Assembly: GCF_039023475.1 (NCBI RefSeq)
Contig: NZ_JBCHVB010000005.1
Coordinates: forward strand, 241,805 to 305,804
DNA length: 64,000 nucleotides
Reading direction: 5' to 3'
Source of the DNA: Erwinia sp039023475
GTDB lineage: Bacteria > Pseudomonadota > Gammaproteobacteria > Enterobacterales > Enterobacteriaceae
The stretch's first letter is position 1; each line of letters begins with the position of its first letter. Positions 17,963 through 27,210 of this stretch are shown here, piece by piece. The position numbers and the translations under genes were made by a program. The notes beneath the pieces were generated by a model. That model worked only from the letters and a program-made list of their open reading frames with translations, did not search any database and was not told where the DNA came from.

Positions 17963-17976
17963 CTCCGGACGTAAAA

Positions 17977-18003
17977 AAAAGGACCCCGGTCAGGAGTCCT
18001 TTC
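17977..18003. terminator. bidirectional terminator between tehB and sspB
   Basis: AAAGGAC and GTCCTTT pair around an 11-base loop. An A-run lies on the left side (a T-run for the leftward transcript) and TTTCTTA on the right, so both convergent transcripts, from tehB and sspB, can end here. Confidence 0.75.
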
Positions 18004-18022
18004 TTAAGCAAGCCGCGACGGG

Positions 18023-18523
18023 CTATTTCACTACGCGAAGCGACGGACGCCCACCGCGCGGTGGCGGCTCGTCATCGGGATTATCTTCGTCATTGGGCAC
18101 GCTGTCGTCAGGACGATCGCCATCGATCACCGACATCAGCGTCTCCGCCGGACCGTTCTGCTCAGCGTCCGGATTATATTCGCCGGCCTCTTCGTAAATC
18201 GGTTCAGGCTCAAACATAGTCCCAGCGCCATTTTCCCGGGCGTAGATCGCCAGCACGGCGGCCAGCGGAACGGTTACCTGACGGGGAACGCCGCCGAAAC
18301 GGGCATTAAAGCTTACTTCCTCATTGCCTAACGACAGATTTCCCACGGCGCGCGGCGCAATGTTCAGTACGATCTGACCATCGCGGGCATACTCCAGAGG
18401 CACCATTACGCCAGGCAAATTGATATCGACCACCAGATGAGGCGTCAGCTGGTTGTCGAGCAGCCAGTCATAAAACGCCCGCAGCAGGTAAGGACGACGA
18501 GGGGTAAGATGCGTCATTTCCAT
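18023..18523 (-). CDS. sspB: ClpXP protease specificity-enhancing factor SspB
   Basis: SspB tethers ssrA-tagged proteins and RseA fragments to ClpXP. The 166 residues have the folded tag-binding domain at about 1-110 (LTPRRPYLLRAFYDWLLDNQ), an acidic flexible linker rich in Asp, Glu and Pro, and the C-terminal ClpX-binding peptide PRGGRPSLRVVK. The start at 18523 aligns with the E. coli N-terminus. It lies five bases downstream of sspA, as expected for the sspAB operon. Confidence 0.97.
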   Translation of the reverse strand: MEMTHLTPRRPYLLRAFYDWLLDNQLTPHLVVDINLPGVMVPLEYARDGQIVLNIAPRAVGNLSLGNEEVSFNARFGGVPRQVTVPLAAVLAIYARENGAGTMFEPEPIYEEAGEYNPDAEQNGPAETLMSVIDGDRPDDSVPNDEDNPDDEPPPRGGRPSLRVVK

Positions 18524-18528
18524 GATAA

Positions 18529-19170
18529 TCAGCCCCGCGTATGCAGGCGCATTTCACGTTCTGCTTCCGTCAGGGAGGCGAGGAAGGAATCCCGCTCGAA
18601 TACGCGCGTCATGTAACCTTTCAGCTCTTTGGAGCCGGCACCCGCCAGTTCAATACCCATCTGCGGCAGACGCCACAGCAGCGGCGCCAGGTAGCAGTCT
18701 ACCAGGCTGAACTCTTCGCTCATAAAGAACGGCGTGCGCGCAAAGAGTGGCGCAATGGCCAGCAGCTCTTCACGCAGCTGCTTACGGGCCGTTTCCGCTT
18801 CCTGAGCCGTGCCGTTTTCAACCTTATACATCAGGCTGTACCAGTCCTGCTCAACGCGATGCATCATCAGGCGGCTTTCGCCACGCGCAACCGGATAAAC
18901 CGGCATCAGCGGTGGATGAGGGAAGCGTTCATCAAGGTATTCCATGATGATACGGGATTCATACAACGTCAGCTCACGATCGACCAGCGTCGGCACGGTA
19001 CGGTACGGATTGAGGTCAATCAGATCCTGGGGCAGGCTATCCATTTCTACCTGCTCGATCTCAACGCTGACACCCTTCTCCGCCAGCACAATACGCACCT
19101 GGTGGCTAAAAATGTCAGTCGGACCAGAAAACAGCGTCATTACCGAACGTTTGTTGGCAGCGACAGCCAT
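18529..19170 (-). CDS. sspA: stringent starvation protein A
   Basis: SspA is a glutathione-S-transferase-fold protein that binds sigma-70 RNA polymerase and changes transcription in stationary phase, acid and during phage lytic growth. The ATG at 19170 (MAVAANKRSVMTLFSGP), preceded by GGAGG, gives 213 residues; an upstream in-frame ATG is not conserved. The N-terminal thioredoxin-like part and the C-terminal helical part (SLVDCYLAPLLWRLP) are both complete. It is co-directional with rplM-rpsI upstream and sspB downstream. Confidence 0.97.
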   Translation of the reverse strand: MAVAANKRSVMTLFSGPTDIFSHQVRIVLAEKGVSVEIEQVEMDSLPQDLIDLNPYRTVPTLVDRELTLYESRIIMEYLDERFPHPPLMPVYPVARGESRLMMHRVEQDWYSLMYKVENGTAQEAETARKQLREELLAIAPLFARTPFFMSEEFSLVDCYLAPLLWRLPQMGIELAGAGSKELKGYMTRVFERDSFLASLTEAEREMRLHTRG

Positions 19171-19487
19171 GTAAACCTCCAAGTTTATCCAGAAAACACT
19201 ACGCAGGCCCGCCACAGGGCGACTGACCAGCTTAATAAATGACCCTTAGCACGCGCTGAGGCCGAACCGGTATCCAGTCAGGATTTCATGCATCAATGCC
19301 CTGCTAATGGGCGCAAAGTGACAGACAGTTTACCAGATTTTCGACGGTTTGTGGGGGCAGCGAGGTGCATTTGACGGGAAAAAGATCAACAACCTGGCGA
19401 TATGGCACGCTTTTGCCAACGCCGGAAAAGAAAAACCCGGTGCAGGCACCGGGTTTTCGATAATTGACTCTGCGAAAGCAGAATAAA
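19171..19487. other. rpsI-sspA intergenic region
   Basis: The 317 bases contain the rpsI terminator at the right end (19425-19453, minus strand) and, by position, the sspA promoter. No gene is visible on either strand. Confidence 0.5.
19425..19453 (-). terminator. rplM-rpsI terminator
   Basis: CCCGGTGC and GCACCGGG (19436-19453) form a perfect 8-bp stem with a two-base loop. On the minus strand it is followed by TTTTTCTTTT, a typical intrinsic terminator for the ribosomal operon. Confidence 0.88.
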
Positions 19488-19880
19488 TTAACGCTTGGAG
19501 AACTGAGGACGACGACGTGCTTTACGCAGACCGACTTTCTTACGTTCAACCTGACGAGCATCACGGGTAACGAAGCCTGCTTTACGCAGTTCGCCACGCA
19601 GTGACTCATCATATTCCATCAGAGCGCGTGTGATACCGTGACGGATCGCACCAGCCTGACCAGAAATACCACCACCTTTAACGGTGACGTAGAGATCGAA
19701 TTTACCAACCATGTCCAGCAGCTCCAGCGGTTGACGAACTACCATGCGGGCAGTTTCGCGACCGAAGTACTGTTCCAGAGAACGTTGGTTAATTACGATG
19801 TTACCGCTACCCGGCTTGATAAATACGCGAGCGGTAGAGCTTTTGCGGCGACCAGTGCCGTAGTTTTGATTCTCAGCCAT
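19488..19880 (-). CDS. rpsI: 30S ribosomal protein S9
   Basis: S9 is a primary 30S protein whose C-terminal tail reaches the anticodon of P-site tRNA. The 130 residues include the S9 signature GGGISGQAGAIRHGITRAL and the basic tail ending RRPQFSKR, as in E. coli. It is the second gene of the rplM-rpsI operon, 15 bases after rplM. Confidence 0.99.
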   Translation of the reverse strand: MAENQNYGTGRRKSSTARVFIKPGSGNIVINQRSLEQYFGRETARMVVRQPLELLDMVGKFDLYVTVKGGGISGQAGAIRHGITRALMEYDESLRGELRKAGFVTRDARQVERKKVGLRKARRRPQFSKR

Positions 19881-19895
19881 TGCCTGTAATCCCGA

Positions 19896-20324
19896 TTAAA
19901 TGTCAAGAACTTGCGGTTGCTGTGCCGCATGGTTGTGCTCGGTGCCCGCGTAAACTTTCAGTTTACGGTACATAGCACGGCCCAGCGGGCCCTTTGGCAG
20001 CATGCCTTTAACCGCGATTTCAATCACACGCTCAGGACGGCGAGCAATCATCTCTTCGAAGGTCGCTTGCTTGATACCACCGATGTGGCCGGTGTGATGG
20101 TAATAAATCTTATCGCTACGCTTGTTACCGGTTACGGCAACTTTCTCAGCGTTCAGAACGATGATGTAATCACCGGTATCGACGTGCGGAGTATATTCCG
20201 CTTTATGCTTACCGCGCAGACGACGAGCCAGTTCAGTCGCTAAACGACCTAAAGTTTTGCCTGTTGCGTCGACAACATACCAGTCACGTTGGACGGTTTC
20301 TGGCTTAGCTGTAAAAGTTTTCAT
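19896..20324 (-). CDS. rplM: 50S ribosomal protein L13
   Basis: L13 is an early-assembly 50S protein. The 142-residue sequence (MKTFTAKPETVQRDWYVVDA to AAQQPQVLDI) is complete and nearly that of E. coli. In E. coli L13 represses its own operon by binding its mRNA leader; here a leader of about 160 bases lies between the probable promoter (near 20494) and the start codon, consistent with the same control. Confidence 0.99.
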   Translation of the reverse strand: MKTFTAKPETVQRDWYVVDATGKTLGRLATELARRLRGKHKAEYTPHVDTGDYIIVLNAEKVAVTGNKRSDKIYYHHTGHIGGIKQATFEEMIARRPERVIEIAVKGMLPKGPLGRAMYRKLKVYAGTEHNHAAQQPQVLDI

Positions 20325-20493
20325 CTAAAAGCTTACCCAAATTAAGTTACACGTTGGTGAAATCCCAAACGCTTGAATAAACGGTTGAGGCTCACACGAC
20401 CATCTCGACCAGCAAGCCCACCCCTTCGGATAGAGTTACTGGAACACAAAGAGTTTTGGGAAAAAAACCTTTGTTGTAACGTGGGGTCGCAAG

Positions 20494-20499
20494 ATTATA
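20494..20499 (-). promoter_or_regulatory. -10 element of the rplM-rpsI promoter
   Basis: On the minus strand this reads TATAAT exactly, with transcription expected from near 20487. The -35 region is weak (GC-rich GTCGCGC some 17 bases upstream), so only the -10 hexamer is given. Confidence 0.5.
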
Positions 20500-20557
20500 G
20501 AGAAGTCGCCTTAAAAGCGCGACCCCTTTTTACAATAAAATTACCAGACGCCCCACT

Positions 20558-21685
20558 TTATGGCAGATGGGGCAGTTTGAGATATTCTTCGCTTTGCATC
20601 TCCTGCAGGCGGGAGATGCAGCGCTGATATTCGAACTTCAGGCGGGTACCCTGATAAATCTCAAACAGTGAGGTTTCAGCAGAGACCACCAGCTTAACGT
20701 GCCGCTCATAGAATTCGTCGACCAGCGCCAGAAAACGCCTCGCCTGATCCTCCGTCTTATAGATCATCACCGGCACGTTAAACAGCAGCACGCTGTGGAA
20801 GCGGCGCGACAGCTCAATGTAGTCATGCTGGCTGCGCCCTTCGCCACATAGTACTTTAAATTCCATTGCCACTACGCCTTCCTCCACGCCCAGCGTTGGC
20901 AGCGAACGGTGATTGATTTCCAGCACCGGCTGCGCCGTGCGGCTCTTGCCCGCCAGCGCGACAAACATGCGTTCCATCGCCTGCGTGGTCGGCTCGCCAG
21001 GCGGCGTCATCCATAAATGCACCGAGGTCAGCGTACGCAGGCGGTAATCAATCCCGGCATCCACGTTCATGACGTCACAGTGTTTTTTAATCATCTCAAT
21101 CGCGGGCAAAAAGCGCGCGCGCTGTAAACCATTGCGATAAAGCTCGTCAGGCGGAATGTTCGACGTTGCCACCAGGGTGATGCCCCGCGCAAAAAGCGCC
21201 TCCATCAGCGTTCCCAGCAGCATCGCATCGGTGATATCCGAAACGAAAAACTCATCGAAGCAGAGCAGATCCGTTTCGCTTTTGAACCGGTCCGCCACGA
21301 TATTCAGCGGATCGCTCTGACCCTGCAGCGCCGTCAGTTCCTGATGAACCCGCAGCATAAAGCGGTGAAAGTGCAGCCGCTGTTTACGCTCACCAGGAAT
21401 TGCCTGAAAAAACATATCCATCAGCCAGGTCTTGCCGCGGCCCACGCCCCCCCACATATAGAGCCCACGCACCGGAGGCTGGGGATCATTTTTGCCCTTG
21501 CTCATCAGCTGGTTGAGCTTGCCAAAAAGCCCCTTATTCTGAGAAGGAGAAGGTGCCTCTGCACGGCTCAGGGCCTGATAAATCCCGTCAAGGCGGGTTA
21601 TGGCTTCACGCTGAACATCATCAGGCTGATACTGACCGTTTTCCAGCGCCTGCTGGTAGAGCGACAGCGGAGACTTTGTTTGCAT
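20558..21685 (-). CDS. zapE: cell division ATPase ZapE
   Basis: ZapE is an AFG1-family AAA+ ATPase that associates with FtsZ during constriction and is needed under heat or low oxygen. The 375 residues equal the E. coli length. Walker A is GGVGRGKT in LYMWGGVGRGKTWLMD, and the Walker B region is LLCFDEFFVSDITDA. The gene lies upstream of rplM on the same strand and divergent from zapG, another division gene. Confidence 0.96.
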   Translation of the reverse strand: MQTKSPLSLYQQALENGQYQPDDVQREAITRLDGIYQALSRAEAPSPSQNKGLFGKLNQLMSKGKNDPQPPVRGLYMWGGVGRGKTWLMDMFFQAIPGERKQRLHFHRFMLRVHQELTALQGQSDPLNIVADRFKSETDLLCFDEFFVSDITDAMLLGTLMEALFARGITLVATSNIPPDELYRNGLQRARFLPAIEMIKKHCDVMNVDAGIDYRLRTLTSVHLWMTPPGEPTTQAMERMFVALAGKSRTAQPVLEINHRSLPTLGVEEGVVAMEFKVLCGEGRSQHDYIELSRRFHSVLLFNVPVMIYKTEDQARRFLALVDEFYERHVKLVVSAETSLFEIYQGTRLKFEYQRCISRLQEMQSEEYLKLPHLP

Positions 21686-21871
21686 CGTTTATTCACTTTT
21701 TCTGAAAAATTGGCGGTGCCAGGGAGTAATCGTCGAAAAAAAGGCCGTTCTACACTAAGCGATGCTGCCTCAGGATTCCACTTCCATAACATTAGCGGTT
21801 ATAGTGGCTAACAGTGAACTGGCATTGGCCAGACGATCCTACGGAACAACGAAGACAACACGGGAGTTATT

Positions 21872-22276
21872 ATGACCTGGGAATACGCGCTTATTGGGTT
21901 GGTAGTTGGATTGATTATTGGCGCGGTAGCAATGCGTTTCGGCAATAAGAAGCTTCGCGAACAGCGCAGCCAACAGTACGAGCTGGAAAAAACCAAAGCC
22001 GAACTGGCTGACTATCGTGAAGAGCTGACCAGCCATTTCGCGCAAAGCGCTGAGTTGCTGGATAATATGGCCCGCGACTACCGTCAGCTGTATCAGCATA
22101 TGGCGAAAGGGTCCAATGACCTGCTGCCGAACCTGCCGGGTGAAAAGAACCCCTTTGCTTATCAGCTGACCGAATCTGAAGCGGACAACGACCAGGTTCC
22201 GGTGCAGATGCCCCGTGACTATCCTGACAGCGCCTCTGGCCTGCTGCGCGGTGACCGTACCGCCAACACCAAATAA
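21872..22276 (+). CDS. zapG: Z-ring associated membrane protein ZapG (YhcB/DUF1043)
   Basis: ZapG (YhcB) is an inner-membrane protein linking cell division, peptidoglycan and LPS synthesis. The 134 residues have one N-terminal transmembrane helix (about 4-22), then a long coiled coil (NKKLREQRSQQYELEKTKAE), and a disordered C-terminus. The ATG at 21872 has GGGAG upstream. It is a single-gene unit with its own terminator. Confidence 0.94.
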   Translation: MTWEYALIGLVVGLIIGAVAMRFGNKKLREQRSQQYELEKTKAELADYREELTSHFAQSAELLDNMARDYRQLYQHMAKGSNDLLPNLPGEKNPFAYQLTESEADNDQVPVQMPRDYPDSASGLLRGDRTANTK

Positions 22277-22286
22277 ACTGAAATAA

Positions 22287-22307
22287 GGGCGCCTGGCGCC
22301 CTTTTTT
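22287..22307 (+). terminator. zapG terminator
   Basis: GGGCGC and GCGCCC pair around a three-base loop and are followed by TTTTTT (22302-22307). Confidence 0.88.
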
Positions 22308-22377
22308 ATACCAACGTCAGTCACCGCCACACCCCACAGCGGCATCCCCCACATTTATTAACGAGAGCGTCGTAGCG

Positions 22378-23748
22378 ATGAAGAAGAAATCCTTACTGTT
22401 AAGCGCATTAGCACTGAGTATTGGCATGAATCTGACCGTTGCCCCGCAGGCCATGGCGACGCTTCCGGCCCATATTCAGGGCGAGCCCCTGCCAAGCCTG
22501 GCCCCCATGCTGGAGAAAGTGTTGCCCGCGGTGGTCAGCGTCCATGTTGAGGGCACCCAGACACAGGCACAGGCGATCCCCGAACCGCTCAGACGCTTCT
22601 TTGGTCAGGAAGAGCAGGAGCAGGACGCGCCTGCTCAGCCATTCGAAGGTCTGGCTTCCGGCGTAGTGATCGATGCTGCAAAAGGCTACGTGCTGACGAA
22701 CAATCATGTGGTCAATGGCGCGGATAAGATCAGCGTACAGCTGAGCGATGGCCGCGAATTCGATGCCAAAATGATTGGTCACGATGAGCAGACTGATATC
22801 GCGCTGGTGCAAATCAGCGGGGCCAGCGGCCTGACGCAGGTAAAAATTGCTGACTCAGACCAGCTCAAAGTGGGCGATTTTGCTGTTGCCATCGGCAACC
22901 CGTTCGGCCTGGGGCAGACGGCTACTTCAGGGATTATCTCGGCGCTGGGACGCAGCGGCCTGAATCTGGAAGGGCTGGAGAACTTCATTCAGACCGATGC
23001 CGCTATTAACCGCGGCAATTCAGGCGGCGCGCTGGTGAACCTGAACGGTGAACTGGTTGGGCTTAATACCGCCATCCTCTCTTCGGCGGGCGGCAATATC
23101 GGCATCGGTTTCGCCATCCCCAGTAATATGGCGATGAACCTGGCGCATCAGCTGATTGAGTTTGGCGAGGTGAAGCGCGGCCAGCTGGGTATCAAAGGAA
23201 CTGAGATGACCGCCGACATGGCCAAAGCCTTCAGCGTGGATATTCAGCGCGGCGCCTTCGTTAATGAAGTGCTGCCGGGCTCTGCGGCCGCAAAAGCCGG
23301 TATCAAGCCTGGCGATATCATTACCCGCCTGGACGATAAAACGGTAGAGAGCTTTGCCGCACTGCGGGTGAAAATCGGCACCACACCGCCAGGCACCCAG
23401 CTGAAAGTAGAGCTGGTCCGTGACGGCAAGCCGGTTAACCTGACCGTAGCACTGGACGCCAGCAGCCAGACAACCCTCAAAGCCGAGCAGCTGACACCGG
23501 CCCTTCAGGGCGCCACCCTCAGCGATAGCGCGGCGAAAGATGGCACCAAAGGCGTGAAGGTTGAGGCGGTGGCGAAAGCCACGCCGGCAGAACTCTCCGG
23601 TCTGCAAAAGGATGACGTTATCGTGGGCGTTAACCGTACAAAAGTGGAAAATCTGGCCGGGCTGCGCACGCTGCTTGATTCCAAACCGCCGCTGCTCGCG
23701 CTGAATATCATTCGCGACAACCAAAACCTTTATCTGCTGCTGCGCTAA
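22378..23748 (+). CDS. degQ: periplasmic serine endoprotease DegQ
   Basis: DegQ degrades or refolds damaged proteins in the periplasm. The 456-residue precursor has a signal peptide ending near Ala27 (PQAMA). The trypsin-like domain has the catalytic triad His110 (TNNHVV), Asp140 (EQTDIAL) and Ser215 (RGNSGGA), and two PDZ domains follow (about 265-350 and 375-455). The long Gln-rich LA loop lies at 61-86. degS follows 78 bases downstream, the usual pair. Confidence 0.97.
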   Translation: MKKKSLLLSALALSIGMNLTVAPQAMATLPAHIQGEPLPSLAPMLEKVLPAVVSVHVEGTQTQAQAIPEPLRRFFGQEEQEQDAPAQPFEGLASGVVIDAAKGYVLTNNHVVNGADKISVQLSDGREFDAKMIGHDEQTDIALVQISGASGLTQVKIADSDQLKVGDFAVAIGNPFGLGQTATSGIISALGRSGLNLEGLENFIQTDAAINRGNSGGALVNLNGELVGLNTAILSSAGGNIGIGFAIPSNMAMNLAHQLIEFGEVKRGQLGIKGTEMTADMAKAFSVDIQRGAFVNEVLPGSAAAKAGIKPGDIITRLDDKTVESFAALRVKIGTTPPGTQLKVELVRDGKPVNLTVALDASSQTTLKAEQLTPALQGATLSDSAAKDGTKGVKVEAVAKATPAELSGLQKDDVIVGVNRTKVENLAGLRTLLDSKPPLLALNIIRDNQNLYLLLR

Positions 23749-23826
23749 ATCATGATGCGGACACCTGCGTGTCCGCTTAACTCGTGCTATTCTGCCCCAC
23801 GTTCATTCATTCATCGTAGTAAAGCC

Positions 23827-24888
23827 ATGTTTCCTAAACTATTGCGTTCGGCGTTACTCGGTCTGGTCGTGGCGGGCATCCTGCTGGCTGCCCTGCCCGC
23901 GCTGAGAATTGGCGGCGATTTTCTTGCTAACCGGGATAACGACAGCGCTGATGCCTCGCCCATCAGCTACAATTCCGCCGTCCGCCGGGCGGCGCCTGCC
24001 GTGGTGAATGTTTATAACCGCAGCGCCAACGCCTCGGCTGATAATCTGGAAATCCGCACGCTTGGCTCCGGCGTCATTATGGACGGTCGCGGCTATATTC
24101 TGACCAACAAGCACGTTATCAACGATGCCGATCAGATTATTGTAGCGCTACAGGATGGGCGTATTTTTGAAGCTATGCTGGTCGGCTCGGATAACCTGAC
24201 CGACCTGGCGGTGCTGAAGATCACCGCCTCCAGCCTGCCGGTGATCGCCATCAACCCGAAACGCACTGCGCACATTGGCGATTTAGTGATGGCCATCGGC
24301 AATCCCTATAATATCGGCCAGACGGTCACCCAGGGGATCATCAGCGCCACCGGACGCGTGGGCCTCAGCCCGTCGCGCTACCAGAACTTCCTTCAGACCG
24401 ATGCGTCTATCAATAAAGGCAATTCGGGCGGAGCGTTAATTAACTCGCTCGGCGAGCTGATGGGCATTAACACCCTCTCTTTTGATAAGAGCAACGATGG
24501 CGAAACGCCGGAAGGGATTGGTTTTGCTATTCCTACCGCGCTGGCGGCGAAAATCATGGATAAGCTGATCCGTGATGGCCGGGTGATCCGTGGCTTTATT
24601 GGCATCAGTGGACGTGAAGTGCCGCAGATCCACGGGCAGAGCACTAGCCTCGATCATATTCAGGGTATCGTCGTCACCAACGTTGCGCAGGGCGGCCCCG
24701 CAGCAAAAGCGGGTTTACAGGTCAATGATGTGATTACCAGCGTGAACCACAAGCCCGCTGTTTCCGCGCTTGAGACGATGGATCAGGTGGCTGAGATCCG
24801 GCCAGGAACGGTGATAGACGTCACGATCATTCGCAACGACAAGAAGATGACGCTGTCGATTACCGTGCTGGAATATCCGGGGAATTAA
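23827..24888 (+). CDS. degS: site-1 protease DegS of the sigma-E response
   Basis: DegS is anchored in the inner membrane and, when its PDZ domain binds unfolded porin C-termini, cuts the anti-sigma factor RseA. The ATG at 23827 gives 353 residues with a transmembrane anchor at about 5-26, the protease triad His96, Asp126 and Ser200 (NKGNSGGA), and one PDZ domain. The frame opens 25 codons earlier without conservation. No terminator of its own is obvious before the convergent mdh. Confidence 0.97.
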   Translation: MFPKLLRSALLGLVVAGILLAALPALRIGGDFLANRDNDSADASPISYNSAVRRAAPAVVNVYNRSANASADNLEIRTLGSGVIMDGRGYILTNKHVINDADQIIVALQDGRIFEAMLVGSDNLTDLAVLKITASSLPVIAINPKRTAHIGDLVMAIGNPYNIGQTVTQGIISATGRVGLSPSRYQNFLQTDASINKGNSGGALINSLGELMGINTLSFDKSNDGETPEGIGFAIPTALAAKIMDKLIRDGRVIRGFIGISGREVPQIHGQSTSLDHIQGIVVTNVAQGGPAAKAGLQVNDVITSVNHKPAVSALETMDQVAEIRPGTVIDVTIIRNDKKMTLSITVLEYPGN

Positions 24889-24913
24889 AGGAAGAACGGA
24901 CCGGCAATAATGA

Positions 24914-24932
24914 GGGCCAGCGACGCTGGCCC
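24914..24932 (-). terminator. mdh terminator hairpin
   Basis: GGGCCAGC and GCTGGCCC form a perfect 8-bp stem with a three-base loop in the degS-mdh gap. On the minus strand TCATTATT follows, only moderately T-rich. It could serve both convergent genes. Confidence 0.6.
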
Positions 24933-24941
24933 TGCATGGGG

Positions 24942-25877
24942 TTACTTAACGAATTCTTCGCCCAGGGTAATATCTTTCTTCAGCGTATCCAGCATGCCGT
25001 CCAGCGACTGCTGCTCAAATGCGCTGAGCGTACCGACCGGACGACGCTCGGCAACACCCTCTTTACCCAGCAGCAGCGGCTGAGAGAAGAAGCGGGCATG
25101 CTCGCCATCCCCTTCCACATAAGCACACTCAACGACATCGCTTTCACCGTTCAGAGCACGTACCAGCGACAGGCCAAAGCGCGCCGCCGCCTGACCCATG
25201 GAGAGCGTGGCTGAACCGCCACCCGCCTTGGCTTCCACCACTTCCGTACCCGCGTTCTGGATACGTTTGGTGAGATCGCTTATCTCTTGATCGGTGAAGC
25301 TGACGCCCGGGATCTGCGACAGCAGAGGCAGAATGGTTACGCCCGAGTGGCCGCCAACGACAGGCACATTCAGCTCTGCCGGATTTTTACCTTTCAGCTC
25401 GGCCACAAAGGTGTTGGAGCGAATGATATCAAGCGTGGTCACGCCAAAGAGTTTGTTTTTGTCGTAAACGCCCGCTTTCTTCAGCACTTCCGCCGCAATG
25501 GCTACGGTCGTATTGACCGGATTGGTAATGATACCAATCAGCGCTTTTGGACAAGTACTGGCGACCTGTTCAATCAGGTTACGCACGATACCGGCGTTAA
25601 CGTTGAACAGATCGGACCGATCCATACCCGGCTTGCGGGCCACACCGGCGGAGATCAGCACAACATCCGCGCCCTTAAGCGCTGGCGTGGCATCTTCACC
25701 GCTGAAACCTTTGATTGAGACCGCTGTAGGGATGTGGCTGAGGTCTACCGCAACGCCTGGCGTAACGGGTGCAATATCATACAGAGAGAGTTCTGAACCT
25801 GCCGGAAGCTGGGTTTTAAGCAGAAGTGCGAGAGCCTGGCCAATACCGCCAGCTGCGCCGAGAACTGCGACTTTCAT
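24942..25877 (-). CDS. mdh: malate dehydrogenase
   Basis: Mdh interconverts malate and oxaloacetate with NAD in the TCA cycle. The ATG at 25877 with AGGAG-type sequence upstream gives 311 residues (MKVAVLGAAGGIGQALAL). The Rossmann motif is GAAGGIG near residue 7, and the active-site segments SAGVARKPGMDRSDL and the catalytic His in VVGGHSGVTILP are present. The upstream in-frame ATG at 25934 is not conserved. It is divergent from argR. Confidence 0.98.
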   Translation of the reverse strand: MKVAVLGAAGGIGQALALLLKTQLPAGSELSLYDIAPVTPGVAVDLSHIPTAVSIKGFSGEDATPALKGADVVLISAGVARKPGMDRSDLFNVNAGIVRNLIEQVASTCPKALIGIITNPVNTTVAIAAEVLKKAGVYDKNKLFGVTTLDIIRSNTFVAELKGKNPAELNVPVVGGHSGVTILPLLSQIPGVSFTDQEISDLTKRIQNAGTEVVEAKAGGGSATLSMGQAAARFGLSLVRALNGESDVVECAYVEGDGEHARFFSQPLLLGKEGVAERRPVGTLSAFEQQSLDGMLDTLKKDITLGEEFVK

Positions 25878-26235
25878 CCTAAACTCCTTATTATTTTGAG
25901 CATTAAGTACCGTGAATCCATCTGATACGAACATAGACGACCTGTGCGGTCAAAGCGACAGCCTTTATCCCGATATGCGCGCTAAAACGTTTAAACCGGC
26001 GAAGCAGAGGAGATTGACCGCATTACGCCTGGGTAGGGACCGCTCGTAACAGCATGCAGACAAGATGATTCGGCGTTACATTACACCCTTAACACTTATC
26101 AGAACAACATCATTTTCATAACAAATCGTTCACTTACCGCACGGCGCGGACGAGGGTGGCAGGATTGTATTTTCACGACATCTTTGCCAGACTGCGTTCC
26201 CCGACGCTGAGGCTCGCAGCAGCCCCAACAGCCTG
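25878..26235. other. mdh-argR divergent regulatory region
   Basis: About 360 bases without a supportable gene. It must contain the mdh promoter (minus strand) and runs up to the ARG boxes of argR. No further element is firm. Confidence 0.45.
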
Positions 26236-26273
26236 TTTGCATAAAAATTCATTTAATTGCATAATAATGTCAT
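26236..26273 (+). promoter_or_regulatory. argR promoter with two ARG boxes
   Basis: A good promoter is present: TTGCAT (26237-26242), 17 bases, CATAAT (26260-26265). It is covered by an ARG box at 26236-26253, TTTGCATAAAAATTCATT, 16 of 18 positions of the TNTGAATWWWWATTCANA consensus. A weaker second box lies at 26256-26273. Paired ARG boxes over the promoter are the known means of argR autorepression. Confidence 0.8.
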
Positions 26274-26322
26274 TCCCCCGTCGGGGTCGCCCCTTAATAG
26301 CAGACTTTTATCGCGGACACTT

Positions 26323-26793
26323 ATGCGTAACCCATCCAGACAAGACGATTTGATCAAGGCTTTTAAGGCCTTACTAAAAGAAGAGAAGTTCAGCTCCCAG
26401 GGCGAGATTGTCGCCGCGTTGCAGGAGGATGGCTTCGATAATATCAATCAGTCCAAAGTCTCCCGTATGCTGACCAAGTTCGGTGCTGTGCGCACCCGCA
26501 ATGCCAAAATGGAAATGGTCTATTGCCTGCCTGCCGAACTGGGCGTTCCGACGACCTCCAGCCCGCTTAAGAATCTGGTGCTGGACATAGATCACAATGA
26601 TTCGCTGATTGTCATACGCACCAGCCCCGGCGCTGCACAGCTAATCGCCCGTCTGCTTGACTCATTAGGCAAATCCGAAGGGATACTGGGCACCATTGCG
26701 GGCGATGATACGATTTTTATGGCCCCGGCACGCTCGTTTACCGTTCATCAGCTTCATGAAGCCATTCTGGTTCTCTTTGAACAGGAGCTATAA
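26323..26793 (+). CDS. argR: arginine repressor ArgR
   Basis: ArgR is a hexameric repressor of arginine biosynthesis and a Xer recombination accessory factor, activated by L-arginine. The ATG at 26323 gives 156 residues, the E. coli length. The N-terminal winged helix-turn-helix contains SSQGEIVAALQEDGFDNINQ, and the C-terminal oligomerisation domain carries the arginine-binding GTIAGDDTIF. The upstream in-frame ATG at 26257 would lie within the operator and is rejected. Confidence 0.98.
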   Translation: MRNPSRQDDLIKAFKALLKEEKFSSQGEIVAALQEDGFDNINQSKVSRMLTKFGAVRTRNAKMEMVYCLPAELGVPTTSSPLKNLVLDIDHNDSLIVIRTSPGAAQLIARLLDSLGKSEGILGTIAGDDTIFMAPARSFTVHQLHEAILVLFEQEL

Positions 26794-26840
26794 GCCGCCG
26801 AAGATATAACAGAGGGCCCGCTACGCCTGAACCTTATATG

Positions 26841-26864
26841 AAGCCGACATAAGTCGGCTTTTTT
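26841..26864 (+). terminator. argR terminator
   Basis: AAGCCGAC and GTCGGCTT form an 8-bp stem with a four-base loop, followed by a run of T residues to 26864. Confidence 0.88.
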
Positions 26865-27210
26865 GTTTTGTACTGTCGCCCCACCTCTCCAGTACATTAA
26901 ACTGCTTTCCAGCCCTAAAACCAGTAATAACTCAAAGCCACCCCGTCTCACACAGTGTGATACACCATAAATAAAGGCACAAATGGTTAATTACACATAT
27001 CCGCATGATTTTAAAAACATTTAGTCACAAGTGGTGAAAATAACGCCAATTTTTATAACTTAAAGTTATTAAAAATGCGCTTTTACGGGAGAGATCCCAT
27101 AAAATTATTATTAGCAGACTATTAATTTTTATCGTTATTAGATCTATACTTCTTTTCGTGACGCAGATCACACTAATCAAACGATAAAACCTGAGACGAG
27201 GAATCTATTT
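26865..27210. other. argR-yhcN intergenic region
   Basis: An AT-rich stretch without a gene. It contains a perfect palindrome TCACACAGTGTGA (26948-26960), a -10-like TATACT (27145-27150) and a CRP-like sequence CGTGA-N6-TCACA (27157-27172). The last overlaps the presumed start point, so it would repress rather than activate if it works. These assignments are tentative. Confidence 0.4.

Noticed and set aside
19403..19416. sigma-54-like TGGCACGCTTTTGC between rpsI and sspA
   Set aside because: The GG-GC spacing is 9, not 10, and it points into the end of rpsI antisense, with no enhancer site nearby.
27013..27040. GG-N10-GC match upstream of the first yhcN gene
   Set aside because: Only the dinucleotides match; the flanking -24 and -12 bases do not fit, and there is no activator site.
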